56,323 bases of DNA from Levilactobacillus huananensis (GTDB taxonomy: Bacteria > Bacillota > Bacilli > Lactobacillales > Lactobacillaceae), in NCBI RefSeq assembly GCF_003946145.1, contig NZ_RHOC01000012.1, positions 1 through 56,323 on the forward strand, written 5' to 3'. Below, piece after piece: positions 15,400 to 24,210 of the stretch (position 1 is the stretch's first letter; each line of letters begins with the position of its first letter). The position numbers and the translations under genes were made by a program. Under the pieces are notes generated by a model, which worked only from the letters and a program-made list of their open reading frames with translations, was not told where the DNA came from and did no database searches.

Positions 15400-17592
15400 C
15401 TAATACCGACGTTCCCAAACAAACCAGCCACCCGTCACTAAGACCAACAGGAAGCCTAACCCGGCTTCAATTAATGGTTTTGCGGAACGTTCACCGGTTT
15501 GTGGTAACATTTGGATCACGTGACCGCCAGCTGCTTGTGTCGACCCACTCGGTTGACTTGTCACTGGCGCGGTGTTTCCCGATCCACTAACACTTGGCTG
15601 TTGCTCACCTTGACCAACCGTGTGCCCCGTCTCGGGCGTCGTGGTTCCTGGAATCGTGGGCGCTACTGGTGGTTTCGGTACAGATGGATGTGTTGGTGTT
15701 GGCGTTGGCGTTGGTTCTGGTGTAGTCGGTCCAACTGGTGGCGTTGTCACCGGTGGTACCGTCTCACCAGGCGTACCGCCCCCACCAGGATTTTCACCCG
15801 GTGTTTCTGGCGTCGTTGCAACATCTTCTGCAGAAACAGTCACTGCCCCTGCCCCCTCACCAACGATGGTAAAAGCAAGTGGGGTCTTGTCCAATTTGTA
15901 ACCTTCTGGCGCCTTGACTTCAACGAATTGATACTTTCCTGCGGCAAGATTATCCACCTGAATAATCCCCTCAGCATTCGTCGACAAGGCTTCCTTCACA
16001 ATATTACCCGTGCTATCTACTAGGTTATAAACCGCACCGGCCAACTTCTTACCAGTAACCCGGTCTGTCTTCGTTAGAATAACCTCGCCAGGTAGCTTCT
16101 CATTACTATGGTCGGCCGTGTCCTCAGCCGAAACTGATACGGCTGCTGTCGACCCACTGACAATCGTGAAACTAACCGGTTCTGCATTTAGGGTATAACC
16201 GTTTGGAGCCGCTGTTTCAACAAACTCATAATTGCCGGCTGGCAATCCTTTGTAGGTGATGATACCCTCGCTAGTTGTGACTAAACCTGTAGCGACTTCT
16301 GTCCCATCACTCTTTCTCAAAGTATAGGTTGCCCCGGCCAATTTCTGACCAGTTTCCTTATCTGTCTTGGTCAAGATAACTTCGCCCGAGTCTGGTACAA
16401 CGACAGAGATTGGCGTATCCTCAGCAGAAACCTTCACTGCGGTTGTCACATCTTGTGTAACCGTGAATGGAATCGGCGTTGTGTCCAACGTATACCCTTC
16501 GGGCGCGGCCGTTTCAATAAACTTATAGTCACCAACTGGTAAACTAGTAACAGAGATGTTTCCCTCCGCATTCGTGACTAAATTGGAACCGTAAATTTTA
16601 CCATTGCTATCCATCAAGGTGTAGGTTGCGCCAGCGAGCTTGGCCCCAGTAGCCTTATCTGTCTTGGTTAAAAGAACCTCGCCGAATTCTTCGCTAGAGC
16701 CATTACCACTGCCAGTTCCCCCCCAAGTAATTTGGGCATCCACATTCTGACCATTCATCGACGCCAAATTCGTCCAGATACCACTTTCACCGACAATTGT
16801 TGGCTTCGTTTGAAAGACGATATTGATGGTCTTTGTAACGTTTGGAAAGGTAAAGATAATGGTATTTCCAGAAAACTCAATTTCAGGCGTCACTGTCCCA
16901 TCGGCCACAAAACTGCCATCTTCATTATACTTGCCTGTTTCAGCATAAACACTGCCTGGAATATACGTTTGGTTTGGACCCAAGTTATCCGTAACGACAG
17001 CTGTTCCTAATGACAACCCATTCGGATTAATCGCAACGTTCCAAGCCAGAGTTGCAGGTGATCCGTCCTCATTTCGATCGGCAATCCACCCAACCTTGTT
17101 GACTATCCAGTCGCGTCCGATATTTTCATTTTCCTTCGTTCCTGTCACGTAAAACTGAAGTTTACCGCCACGATTGGTGCCTGTCTCGCTTAACACATCG
17201 TTAAAGGTAATTGTCCCAGTCGTTTCACCGGCCTTAATTACCAGGGTACCAACCACACGCCCAGAGTCATCCTTCAAGTCAATCGAAATATCTTGACCCG
17301 CCACTGCATTAGGTGGTAACGTCACGGGCACCGTGTCGCCAGCCTGAATCGCCTCGCCATCTGGAATGCCCCACGTATAACTGACCTCGTAACCATTCCA
17401 TTTGCTTAGGTCGCTTCCTAAAGGTACCTTATTCCCTTGCAGATCAGTAACAGTCGCATCGTTCCCGGTGAGGCCGGCCGCACTTAATTCAGCGGCGTGG
17501 GCCGTCACACCACTGATGATGAACCCACCTGTAAGGAAGACTGTCAGTACCATCACAAGGCCCAAAATGATAGGCCAAATCTTCCTTTTCAT
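15400..17592 (-). CDS. LPxTG-anchored adhesin with collagen-binding-like domain and three SpaA/Cna-B repeats
   Basis: A 730-residue surface protein. A signal peptide (about 1-34, ending AHA) leads to a collagen-binding/adhesin fold (about 55-285, with LAWNVAINPNGLSLG and QTYIPGSVYAETG). Three SpaA/Cna-B repeats start near residues 300, 402 and 499, each opening GEV(L/I)LTKTD and containing E(T/V)(A/K)AP(E/N)GY. The conserved Lys and Glu are placed to form internal isopeptide bonds. A Pro/Thr/Gly-rich wall spacer (590-690) precedes LPQTG (696-700), a membrane helix and an ERRY tail. I chose the second ATG (17592), spaced correctly from GGAGGAGG. No pilin sortase is adjacent, so a single-chain adhesin is likelier than a pilus subunit. 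Confidence 0.92.
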   Translation of the reverse strand: MKRKIWPIILGLVMVLTVFLTGGFIISGVTAHAAELSAAGLTGNDATVTDLQGNKVPLGSDLSKWNGYEVSYTWGIPDGEAIQAGDTVPVTLPPNAVAGQDISIDLKDDSGRVVGTLVIKAGETTGTITFNDVLSETGTNRGGKLQFYVTGTKENENIGRDWIVNKVGWIADRNEDGSPATLAWNVAINPNGLSLGTAVVTDNLGPNQTYIPGSVYAETGKYNEDGSFVADGTVTPEIEFSGNTIIFTFPNVTKTINIVFQTKPTIVGESGIWTNLASMNGQNVDAQITWGGTGSGNGSSEEFGEVLLTKTDKATGAKLAGATYTLMDSNGKIYGSNLVTNAEGNISVTSLPVGDYKFIETAAPEGYTLDTTPIPFTVTQDVTTAVKVSAEDTPISVVVPDSGEVILTKTDKETGQKLAGATYTLRKSDGTEVATGLVTTSEGIITYKGLPAGNYEFVETAAPNGYTLNAEPVSFTIVSGSTAAVSVSAEDTADHSNEKLPGEVILTKTDRVTGKKLAGAVYNLVDSTGNIVKEALSTNAEGIIQVDNLAAGKYQFVEVKAPEGYKLDKTPLAFTIVGEGAGAVTVSAEDVATTPETPGENPGGGGTPGETVPPVTTPPVGPTTPEPTPTPTPTHPSVPKPPVAPTIPGTTTPETGHTVGQGEQQPSVSGSGNTAPVTSQPSGSTQAAGGHVIQMLPQTGERSAKPLIEAGLGFLLVLVTGGWFVWERRY

Positions 17593-17870
17593 CGTCATCC
17601 TCCTCCAATCATCAACACTCCCATCTTGGATTATGCCCTAGTGGGAATCGAAGCTTACCGAATTAAAGACTTCTCTTCTATTCCGCTTCATTTCCTACTA
17701 TAACGACTCATCGTCATCAAGACGTCCCGGGGTACTCAGTCATTTGGCGTTTTATGTTATAGATTTCTAACCCCACCTTTAGCAGTTATCGTGATTGACT
17801 TCTGGTTCGCCTTATTACCACTTGTGTCTCGGAATAATCATTTGTCATCTTAGGTATTTGGGGTCCAAAT
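17593..17870. other. Upstream region of the SpaA-type adhesin
   Basis: This stretch of almost 280 bases (345 to the next coding base) should hold the adhesin promoter on the minus strand, but I could not single out convincing boxes. It contains no gene that I recognise. Confidence 0.4.
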
Positions 17871-17907
17871 AAAAATGGCATGAACCGATTAAGTTCACAC
17901 CATTTTT
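17871..17907 (-). terminator. Terminator of the aldo-keto reductase gene
   Basis: A 15-base stem with one mismatched pair (AAAAATGGCATGAAC against GTTCACACCATTTTT) and flanking A/T tracts lies 30 bases past the reductase stop. Confidence 0.8.
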
Positions 17908-17937
17908 GAGATAACTCATTAAATTAGGGACTAAAAA

Positions 17938-18780
17938 TTAGTCAAATTCCTCGTATTCATTCGGATCCTGATTGTCAATTCGGCCATCAACCCGATTGAG
18001 CGCTGTAATAGCCGTCACTTCTTCTGGGTCTAAACTAAAATCGAAGATATCGAGATTGCCGCGTTGATGAACCAAGTTACTAGCCTTAGGAATCGGCACG
18101 ATCCCTCGTTGGATGTGCCAGCGAAGGACAATTTGACCAACATTCTTCCCATACTTTTTGGCCAGCTTCTGAATCAGTGGCTCCTTTAAAGCCGCACTAC
18201 CTCGACCCAAAGGACTCCAGGCTTCCGTCACAATTCCTCGTTTTTGATCTTCAGCTCGCATCCGTTCCTGAGTCCAATACGGATGAACCTCCAATTGGTT
18301 CACGGCTGGTGTCACACCAGTTTCATTAATCAATCGATCCAAATGTTCAGGTTCGAAGTTTGACACACCGATTGAGCGAATCAACCCCCGCGTTTGCGCA
18401 TCGATCATAGCCCGCCAAGCTTCCACGTAGTGATCTCGTTTGGGCAGTGGCCAGTGAATTAAGAACAAATCAAAATACTCGAGCCCCATTCGATATAATG
18501 ACTCCTGAATGGCCTTCGTTGCCTCGGCATACCGATGATACTTACCAGGTAATTTAGATGTCACGAAAAAGGCTGACCGTGGTAAGCCCGATCGACGAAT
18601 AGCTTCGCCGACAGCACCCTCATTGTCATAATTTGTGGCCGTATCCAAGCTTCGGTACCCATCTTTGATGGCCGCCAGAATCTGATTAACGCCTTGACCA
18701 CCGCGAACTTGATACGTCCCCAGGCCAATAGCTGGCATCTCAAAACCATCATTTAATGTCACTGATTGTACATCTGTCAT
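17938..18780 (-). CDS. Aldo/keto reductase
   Basis: A 280-residue NADPH-dependent carbonyl reductase, the normal size. The catalytic tetrad is present: Asp46 and Tyr51 (LDTATNYDNE), Lys76 (TSKLPG) and His109 (LIHWP). The NADP-binding C-terminus IPIPKASN is also present. Start at 18780 follows AGGAGG. It likely reduces small aldehydes or ketoacids such as 2,5-diketogluconate, but substrate choice cannot be read. The MFS exporter gene ends 50 bases further out on the same strand, so cotranscription is possible. Confidence 0.93.
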   Translation of the reverse strand: MTDVQSVTLNDGFEMPAIGLGTYQVRGGQGVNQILAAIKDGYRSLDTATNYDNEGAVGEAIRRSGLPRSAFFVTSKLPGKYHRYAEATKAIQESLYRMGLEYFDLFLIHWPLPKRDHYVEAWRAMIDAQTRGLIRSIGVSNFEPEHLDRLINETGVTPAVNQLEVHPYWTQERMRAEDQKRGIVTEAWSPLGRGSAALKEPLIQKLAKKYGKNVGQIVLRWHIQRGIVPIPKASNLVHQRGNLDIFDFSLDPEEVTAITALNRVDGRIDNQDPNEYEEFD

Positions 18781-18830
18781 GACAGAACCTCCTATAACAC
18801 AATCTCAATTCACCATAACGCGTAGTCGTT

Positions 18831-20012
18831 CTAAAGTGAACTGATTTGCTTATGTCGGCGAATAACTTGGTTGAGGGTCAACGCTAGTCCCAGCGAGACC
18901 AACGCATAGACGGCAGCTCCCCAACTAATATAGCGAAGCCCGACTGTTCCGAGCATCCCCGAAGCCGTAGCTGACCCGAGCGAAATACCAAAATTAAAGA
19001 AAATCGAATTTAACGACGAGGCGAGCACAGTCGACTGCGGATACTCTTCTTCCGCAATATTGAGAAAATGAATCTGAATTGGTGAATTGATAACCGTGAC
19101 AATCAAACTCATCACTAACAGGATACTGAGACCCAAACCCTTTGATCCCAAAGTAAATGGCAATATGGTAAGCAAGACAATGTCCGCAACATAGAATTTG
19201 GGCATCATCCGCAACCCATTTCGTTCAGCCAACATCCCCGATATCCGGTTACTGATGATGCTCATGACACCAATCAGGAAAAGTAACCAATTCAAGCTTG
19301 CAGTACTGAACCCCAGTGCCGTCGTCAAGAGTGGTCGAATATAGGTATAGTAGGCATACATCGTTGCAGCAGTGAAGAGGACTAGGGCGATGCCGACATA
19401 AATCCGACGATCCTTCAGCAACACCAATTGATGACGAATACTTCCCTGAACTTGCTCAACCTGCCGTGGCAGTAACCAACCTAGTAATCCCCATGTAACC
19501 GCGCTGATCCCTGAAATCAGGTAAAAAGCATCATGCCAACTGTAATTGGTACTGATAGCCGTCCCGATCGGCACCCCAAATACAGAAGCAATACTAAAAC
19601 CAGCAAAGATCCATGACACTAATCCCGCCCGTTTCTCCCGCGGTGCAATGGTGCTCGCAAATGTCATGATAAGCGAGATGATGGCACCAGCCACCATTGC
19701 CGTCACCATCCGCGATACCAGCAAGATCGGATAATTCATGGCCATTCCACTCAGCGTATTCCCAAATAGGAACATCCCCATCAACACCATCAGCGTCTTA
19801 TAGCGGCTATAACGGTTTGTCAACATCGTTACAAACGGTGTGCTGATAGCGTAAACCGTCGCAAATATCGTCACCAGATAGCCCACCGTGGCAACCGGTA
19901 CTTGATATTCCTTGGCAATGTCAGAGAGTACACCCACTACAATAAATTCATTACATCCCAGCATAAAGGCAACTAAGACAAACACGATAGCCTGCCAACG
20001 ATACTTATTCAC
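18831..20012 (-). CDS. MFS transporter, DHA1/AraJ-like efflux family (paralogue 1)
   Basis: A 393-residue 12-helix proton antiporter of the sugar-efflux/AraJ drug-efflux type. The N-terminus (FMLGCNEFIVVGVLSDIAKE), the loop 2-3 motif TNRYSRYKTLMVLM and the helix-5 stretch GFSIASVFGVPIGTAIS fit the family. It is closely similar along its whole length to the next upstream gene, so the pair arose by tandem duplication. Substrate is unknown. Spacing to the paralogue is about 106 bases. Confidence 0.9.
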   Translation of the reverse strand: MNKYRWQAIVFVLVAFMLGCNEFIVVGVLSDIAKEYQVPVATVGYLVTIFATVYAISTPFVTMLTNRYSRYKTLMVLMGMFLFGNTLSGMAMNYPILLVSRMVTAMVAGAIISLIMTFASTIAPREKRAGLVSWIFAGFSIASVFGVPIGTAISTNYSWHDAFYLISGISAVTWGLLGWLLPRQVEQVQGSIRHQLVLLKDRRIYVGIALVLFTAATMYAYYTYIRPLLTTALGFSTASLNWLLFLIGVMSIISNRISGMLAERNGLRMMPKFYVADIVLLTILPFTLGSKGLGLSILLVMSLIVTVINSPIQIHFLNIAEEEYPQSTVLASSLNSIFFNFGISLGSATASGMLGTVGLRYISWGAAVYALVSLGLALTLNQVIRRHKQISSL

Positions 20013-20118
20013 GATACTTTCTCCTCTGAGTCGATTTAGTACATCACATCGATCAGCTTACACGATCTCTCGGGTAAATTCTCCGGTAACGACTTATGAA
20101 AACGCCATCACTTATCAT

Positions 20119-21306
20119 TTAATGATTACCCAACTCTGAGCGGCGTCGTTTAGCCATTTCGTGATTCAAGACCAGTACCAAAATCAGTGAAATAACAGCA
20201 TAAGCAATTGCCCCGAAACTCAGGCTTTTCAAGCCAGCATGGTTCAACAAAATAGAGGCTGTGGCCGAGCCTACCGAGATCCCCACGTTGAAAAAGATAG
20301 GATTAACGGCAGCGGCTAACATCATCGCTTGTGGATAGCTCTCCGCCGCCACATCTAGAAAGTGAATCTGAAGCGGCGCCCCAGCAATGATCACAATCAA
20401 AGCCAGCGCGAGTAGGATAGCAAATCCCCAGAAAGCATGGCCCATCGCAATTGGAAACAGTAACAACAACACAATATCAGCCACATAAAACCAGGGTACT
20501 ACCCGCAGCCCATCACGTTCGGCCAGCGTTCCTGACAAGCGATTACTGATGATACTCATAAGTCCCAGAATAAAGAGTAGCCAATTCAAACTGGAAACAC
20601 TGAACCCTAGACCCTCTGTGATAATAGGCCGAATATAGGTGTAGTATGCATACATTGTCGCAGCCATAGTCAGATTCAGCCCGACCGCTAGATAGACCCG
20701 TTTGTCGGTCAAAAAGACCAGCTGTTCTTTGACGCTTCCGGTACTCTGATCAACCTGTCGTGGAAGTAGCCAAGCCAACAGGACATAAGTGATCAGCGTA
20801 ATCACTGAGATGATGTGAAAGGCCGTATGCCAGCTATCAGCCGTACTAATGGCTGTCCCAATCGGCACACCAATGACCGAAGCGATACTAAAGCCAGCAG
20901 AGATCCAGGCGATCAGAATTGGTCGTTTGTCACGCGGTGCAATATCATTGGCAAAGGCAATAATAAAGGACTCAATAGCTCCGGCTACCACAGCTGTCGT
21001 CATCCGAGCTGCAATCAACAACCCGTAAGTCGTCGCAAACCCACTGAGCGTATTCCCTAGAAGAAAGATTGCCATGAGCACCATAAACACCTTATAGCGA
21101 CTAAACCGATTTGTTAACACGGTAATAATCGGTGTACTGATGGCAAACACTGTCGCGTAGATGGTGACCAAGTAACCCACCGTGGCCACAGACACACTCA
21201 GCGTCTTGGCAATGTCAGAGATCACCCCAACAACAATGAACTCGTTACAGCCCAACATAAACGAGGTGAGGACAAAAATAATAGTTTGTAACCGATACTT
21301 AGACAT
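20119..21306 (-). CDS. MFS transporter, DHA1/AraJ-like efflux family (paralogue 2)
   Basis: A 395-residue exporter with the same landmarks as its neighbour (MLGCNEFIVVGVISDIAK, TNRFSRYKVFMVLM, GFSIASVIGVPIGTAIS, YAYYTYIRPIITEGLGFS). The two proteins align without gaps of note, but many positions differ, so the duplication is old enough for divergence of substrate. Upstream, a perfect 12-base palindrome (21329-21340) lies in the leader and could be an operator. Confidence 0.9.
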   Translation of the reverse strand: MSKYRLQTIIFVLTSFMLGCNEFIVVGVISDIAKTLSVSVATVGYLVTIYATVFAISTPIITVLTNRFSRYKVFMVLMAIFLLGNTLSGFATTYGLLIAARMTTAVVAGAIESFIIAFANDIAPRDKRPILIAWISAGFSIASVIGVPIGTAISTADSWHTAFHIISVITLITYVLLAWLLPRQVDQSTGSVKEQLVFLTDKRVYLAVGLNLTMAATMYAYYTYIRPIITEGLGFSVSSLNWLLFILGLMSIISNRLSGTLAERDGLRVVPWFYVADIVLLLLFPIAMGHAFWGFAILLALALIVIIAGAPLQIHFLDVAAESYPQAMMLAAAVNPIFFNVGISVGSATASILLNHAGLKSLSFGAIAYAVISLILVLVLNHEMAKRRRSELGNH

Positions 21307-21328
21307 GACAAATCCTTCCTTGATGACG

Positions 21329-21340
21329 TGAGACGTCTCA
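21329..21340. promoter_or_regulatory. Perfect palindrome upstream of MFS paralogue 2
   Basis: TGAGACGTCTCA is a perfect 12-base palindrome 22 bases ahead of the MFS start, downstream of a minus-strand TATAAA. The position fits a repressor site near the transcription start; the regulator is unknown. Confidence 0.45.
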
Positions 21341-21373
21341 TTTTAGTTTTATAGTCTACCTTACACGACAAAC

Positions 21374-21413
21374 CAAAAAACGGCTAGCCCCCAAATCGGG
21401 AAACTAGCCGTTT
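21374..21413 (-). terminator. Terminator of the ABC exporter-TetR operon
   Basis: A 10-pair stem (AAACGGCTAG against CTAGCCGTTT) is followed on the minus strand by TTTTTTGG, directly after the TetR stop. Confidence 0.85.
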
Positions 21414-21416
21414 ACT

Positions 21417-22055
21417 TTATTTTTTGAGTGTTCGCACAATCTGGTTCGTAATGGTCTGTAAGTCTTCCTGCTCACCATGCAACAATTCTGGCACATAGTT
21501 GCCTTGGATGATGTAAACAATCATCTGCCCCGCGATCACGCGAATCAAGCCGGCGGCGTCGACGTCCTCACGCAATTCACCAGTCCGATAGAAAAATTGG
21601 ACGAGTTCTTGCAGAAAATTGAAATCATCACTTGTGACGACCTTGGTAAAAACCATGCGCATCTCGGCACTGGTCATCATCTCCATCACAATAATTCTAA
21701 CGGCTTGTTCATTGGCTTTAATGAAGTGGTAACGATCGGTAACGATAAAGTGGACGATCTCGGTCAATGTCTGTTGCTTCGCAATTCCCCGGAAGAATTC
21801 ATCACGATAGGTTGGAAAGAAGTTTTCTAAGACGGGTTGTACAATCGCCATCAAGAGATCTTGCTTCGTATGAAAGTACTTAAAGATTGTCGCTTGACTA
21901 ATCCCTGCTTCTTCAGCCACTTGAGTTGTCGATGTGCCATCAAAGCCCGATTCTGAAAAGAGTCGCATAGCCGCGATGAGTGCGGATTTCTTCCCCTTAG
22001 GCATTTTTTGCTGGTCGAGCCAATCGCGATAGTTATCAAAGATTGGTAGTTCCAA
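21417..22055 (-). CDS. TetR family regulator of the adjacent ABC exporter
   Basis: A 212-residue TetR protein. The helix-turn-helix is clear (KKSALIAAMRLFSESGFDGTS, TTQVAEEAGISQATIFKYFHTK). I start it at a TTG (22055), because AAAGGAG lies 8 bases ahead of that codon; a GTG at 22073 would place the ribosome site inside the gene. It lies 75 bases behind the ABC permease gene and is probably the last gene of that operon. A TetR-like palindrome covers the operon leader at 24106-24125, so it likely represses its own operon until a toxic ligand binds. Confidence 0.88.
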   Translation of the reverse strand: MELPIFDNYRDWLDQQKMPKGKKSALIAAMRLFSESGFDGTSTTQVAEEAGISQATIFKYFHTKQDLLMAIVQPVLENFFPTYRDEFFRGIAKQQTLTEIVHFIVTDRYHFIKANEQAVRIIVMEMMTSAEMRMVFTKVVTSDDFNFLQELVQFFYRTGELREDVDAAGLIRVIAGQMIVYIIQGNYVPELLHGEQEDLQTITNQIVRTLKK

Positions 22056-22130
22056 ACTGGTCACTCCTTTCACAAAGTCTTGTCAGATTCTTATTATACG
22101 CGAACATACTGGAGAAGAAACGCCATTTTA

Positions 22131-23351
22131 TTAGACTTTCCGATAGCGCCGTAATCCAACAATATTGAACACCGTCAATACCACCAGGAAGGCTAGCAGA
22201 ACCAAAATGTCACCACCCAGATTGAAGATAGACGTTCCTCGCATGATAATCGCGTTCACGGCATCCCCCGAGTACTTCAACGGGATGATATAGGCGATGT
22301 CACTAACCCAATTAGCCATGGAATCCAGTGGAATCAGGCCAGAGAAGAAGACTTGTGGAATGATGACCAGTGGAATGAATTGCATCATTTGAAATTCAGA
22401 ATTGGCAAATGTGGACAGAAGAATCCCAAAGGCCAAGGCTACGAGTGCTAATAGTAAGTTAATCACGATCACACTCGCCAAATTTCCAACAACTTCAATG
22501 CCCAGTAACCAAACGGTCACGAGGACAATCACAACCGTCTGAATGATGGCGAGAATCCCGTAACTTAACATGTACCCATATACGATGGAAGAGCGTTTAA
22601 CCGGCGTCGCCAACAATCGGTCCAACGTTCCCGTCGTCCGTTCCTTCAACAGTGCCATTCCAGAAATCAGGAAGACAAAGAAGAAGACGAAGAAACCCAT
22701 CAGGATTGGCACCATCTTGGCAAAGAACCCCGTGTTCTTATCCCCATATACGTAGTGATTGGTAATCTTCGGCGTTGTCTGACTGCTGCTCTTGGTCGCA
22801 TGGTTCGTCGACACCGCCTTGGTTGCGGCGACCTTTTGGGCGGCCGTAGCTGCGCCAGCTGTCTGACTAGCCGCACTAGTGGCTGCCTGTTGTTTTTGCA
22901 TGGCAATCAGCTGAGCCTGGAGCTTGACTGTAGCCTTGGTACTCTTCTTAAGCGCTGACTTCAGCTGGTCAATGCTTGTAGCTGTCAAAGCGTTCTTAAA
23001 AGCCAGTTTAACGGCCGCCGTCTTGGAAGAATCCGTATTGGCGTAGGTCAGACTAAAGTTCTTGCCATCTTTCTTAATAATGGCATCGATTTTTTCATCC
23101 TTTAGCGCCTTGTTGGCATCAGCCTTACTATCATAAGTTTTGACGTCCACGTGCTTAATCCCGCCCATTTCCTTATTGAGTTTCTGAGTGACGGAAACGG
23201 TCCCAACATTCACATTTGTCGTTGAGTTGGTATTGAAAATCACACTCATTAGTAACATAACCAGAATCGGGGCAAGAAACATTAACGCTAACGTCCGTTT
23301 ATCTCTAAAGAGTTCTTTTAGAACCCGATTCATAATCGCAATTGTTCTCAT
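22131..23351 (-). CDS. ABC-2 type exporter permease
   Basis: A 406-residue membrane protein with the ABC-2 layout. One N-terminal helix (LALMFLAPILVMLLMSVIF, about 20-38) is followed by a large extracytoplasmic domain to about residue 210, which includes a Gln/Ala/Thr-rich low-complexity part at about 145-195. Five helices come next in the C-terminal half, with the loop ALLKERTTGTLDRLLATPVKRS typical of the family. Its start codon overlaps the ATPase stop by one base (TAATG). The pair probably exports a drug or other toxic compound. Confidence 0.93.
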   Translation of the reverse strand: MRTIAIMNRVLKELFRDKRTLALMFLAPILVMLLMSVIFNTNSTTNVNVGTVSVTQKLNKEMGGIKHVDVKTYDSKADANKALKDEKIDAIIKKDGKNFSLTYANTDSSKTAAVKLAFKNALTATSIDQLKSALKKSTKATVKLQAQLIAMQKQQAATSAASQTAGAATAAQKVAATKAVSTNHATKSSSQTTPKITNHYVYGDKNTGFFAKMVPILMGFFVFFFVFLISGMALLKERTTGTLDRLLATPVKRSSIVYGYMLSYGILAIIQTVVIVLVTVWLLGIEVVGNLASVIVINLLLALVALAFGILLSTFANSEFQMMQFIPLVIIPQVFFSGLIPLDSMANWVSDIAYIIPLKYSGDAVNAIIMRGTSIFNLGGDILVLLAFLVVLTVFNIVGLRRYRKV

Positions 23352-24073
23352 TATTCAACACCCTCCGCCTTTAAGAAGACATCTTCAATCGTTGGCACGT
23401 CGTACTGTTTCTTCAATGTACTTGGTTCGTCGAAAGCCATAACTTTACCATCTAGCAACAGGGCCACCCGATTGGTTAACTCAGCTTCGTCCATAACGTG
23501 CGTCGTGATGAGGATGCTCCGACCTTCGTCTTTGATCCGGTCGAGTTCCGCCCAGATTTGGCGCCGCAACGCCGGGTCAATCCCGACAGTGGGTTCATCT
23601 AGTACTAATAGCTCTGGGCTTCCCATTAAGGCAATGGCCAACGATAACCGTCGCATCATTCCCCCGGAGTATCCTGAGACCCGCTTACTCAGGTCACCCG
23701 TCAAGTCCACGACCTTGGCCGCATGTTCAACCTCGGCTGCTAACCGTGACTTCTCAATGCCCTTCATCTTGCCATAAAAAACCAAATTTTCCTTTCCGGT
23801 CAGGGCGTCATACAGAGCGTCCGTTTGGGCCATATACCCGATTCGCCCCAGCAACTGGCGATTGGGCATCGTCGTATCGAATACTTTGGCCGAACCACCA
23901 CTCGCGACCTCCATTCCCAGAGTAACCTTGATAACCGTGGATTTTCCGGCGCCAGAAGGCCCAATTAATCCCACAATCTCACCTTTGTTAACGGTAAGAT
24001 TGATATCCTTTAAGACAGTTTCATCGCCAAACTTCTTAGCTAAATGTTGTAAATCAATGATTGCTTGTCCCAT
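23351..24073 (-). CDS. ABC exporter ATP-binding protein
   Basis: A 240-residue ATPase with Walker A GPSGAGKST (38-46), the Q-loop YMAQTD, signature YSGGMMRRLS, Walker B LLVLDEPTVGIDP and the switch His in ITTHVMDE. This DrrA-like pattern goes with ABC-2 permeases. Start at 24073 (MGQAIIDLQ) follows TAGGAGG; the longer frame to 24121 runs into the operator. Operon order is ATPase, permease, TetR. Confidence 0.94.
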   Translation of the reverse strand: MGQAIIDLQHLAKKFGDETVLKDINLTVNKGEIVGLIGPSGAGKSTVIKVTLGMEVASGGSAKVFDTTMPNRQLLGRIGYMAQTDALYDALTGKENLVFYGKMKGIEKSRLAAEVEHAAKVVDLTGDLSKRVSGYSGGMMRRLSLAIALMGSPELLVLDEPTVGIDPALRRQIWAELDRIKDEGRSILITTHVMDEAELTNRVALLLDGKVMAFDEPSTLKKQYDVPTIEDVFLKAEGVE

Positions 24074-24105
24074 GATAATGCCTCCTAAAACAGCTCTAAA
24101 TTTAG

Positions 24106-24165
24106 GTGAGTGAGTAATCACTTACGTTATGAGGTGAGTATACAATCACTTTTGATAAAAGTCAA
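24106..24165 (-). promoter_or_regulatory. ABC exporter promoter with TetR-type operator
   Basis: Minus-strand TTGACT (24160-24165) and TATACT (24137-24142) have a 17-base spacer. Just downstream, 24106-24125 reads on the minus strand GTAAGTGATTACTCACTCAC, a 20-base palindrome with 8 of 10 pairs matched. A related half-site AAGTGATT lies within the promoter spacer. TetR binding here would block transcription start. Confidence 0.8.
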
Positions 24166-24173
24166 TGATTCCA

Positions 24174-24208
24174 CAAAAAAATTGGCACCACATGACGGCA
24201 CCAATTTT
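24174..24208 (-). terminator. Terminator of the ADP-ribosyltransferase-like gene
   Basis: On the minus strand AAAATTGGTGCC pairs with GGTGCCAATTTT (two G-U pairs) around a 7-base loop, followed by a T run. It lies directly after the stop and insulates the exporter promoter. Confidence 0.8.
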
Positions 24209-24210
24209 CC

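Noticed and set aside
15830-16700. Possible duplicated genes or mobile repeat
   Set aside because: The three similar blocks are Cna-B/SpaA domains inside one continuous frame.
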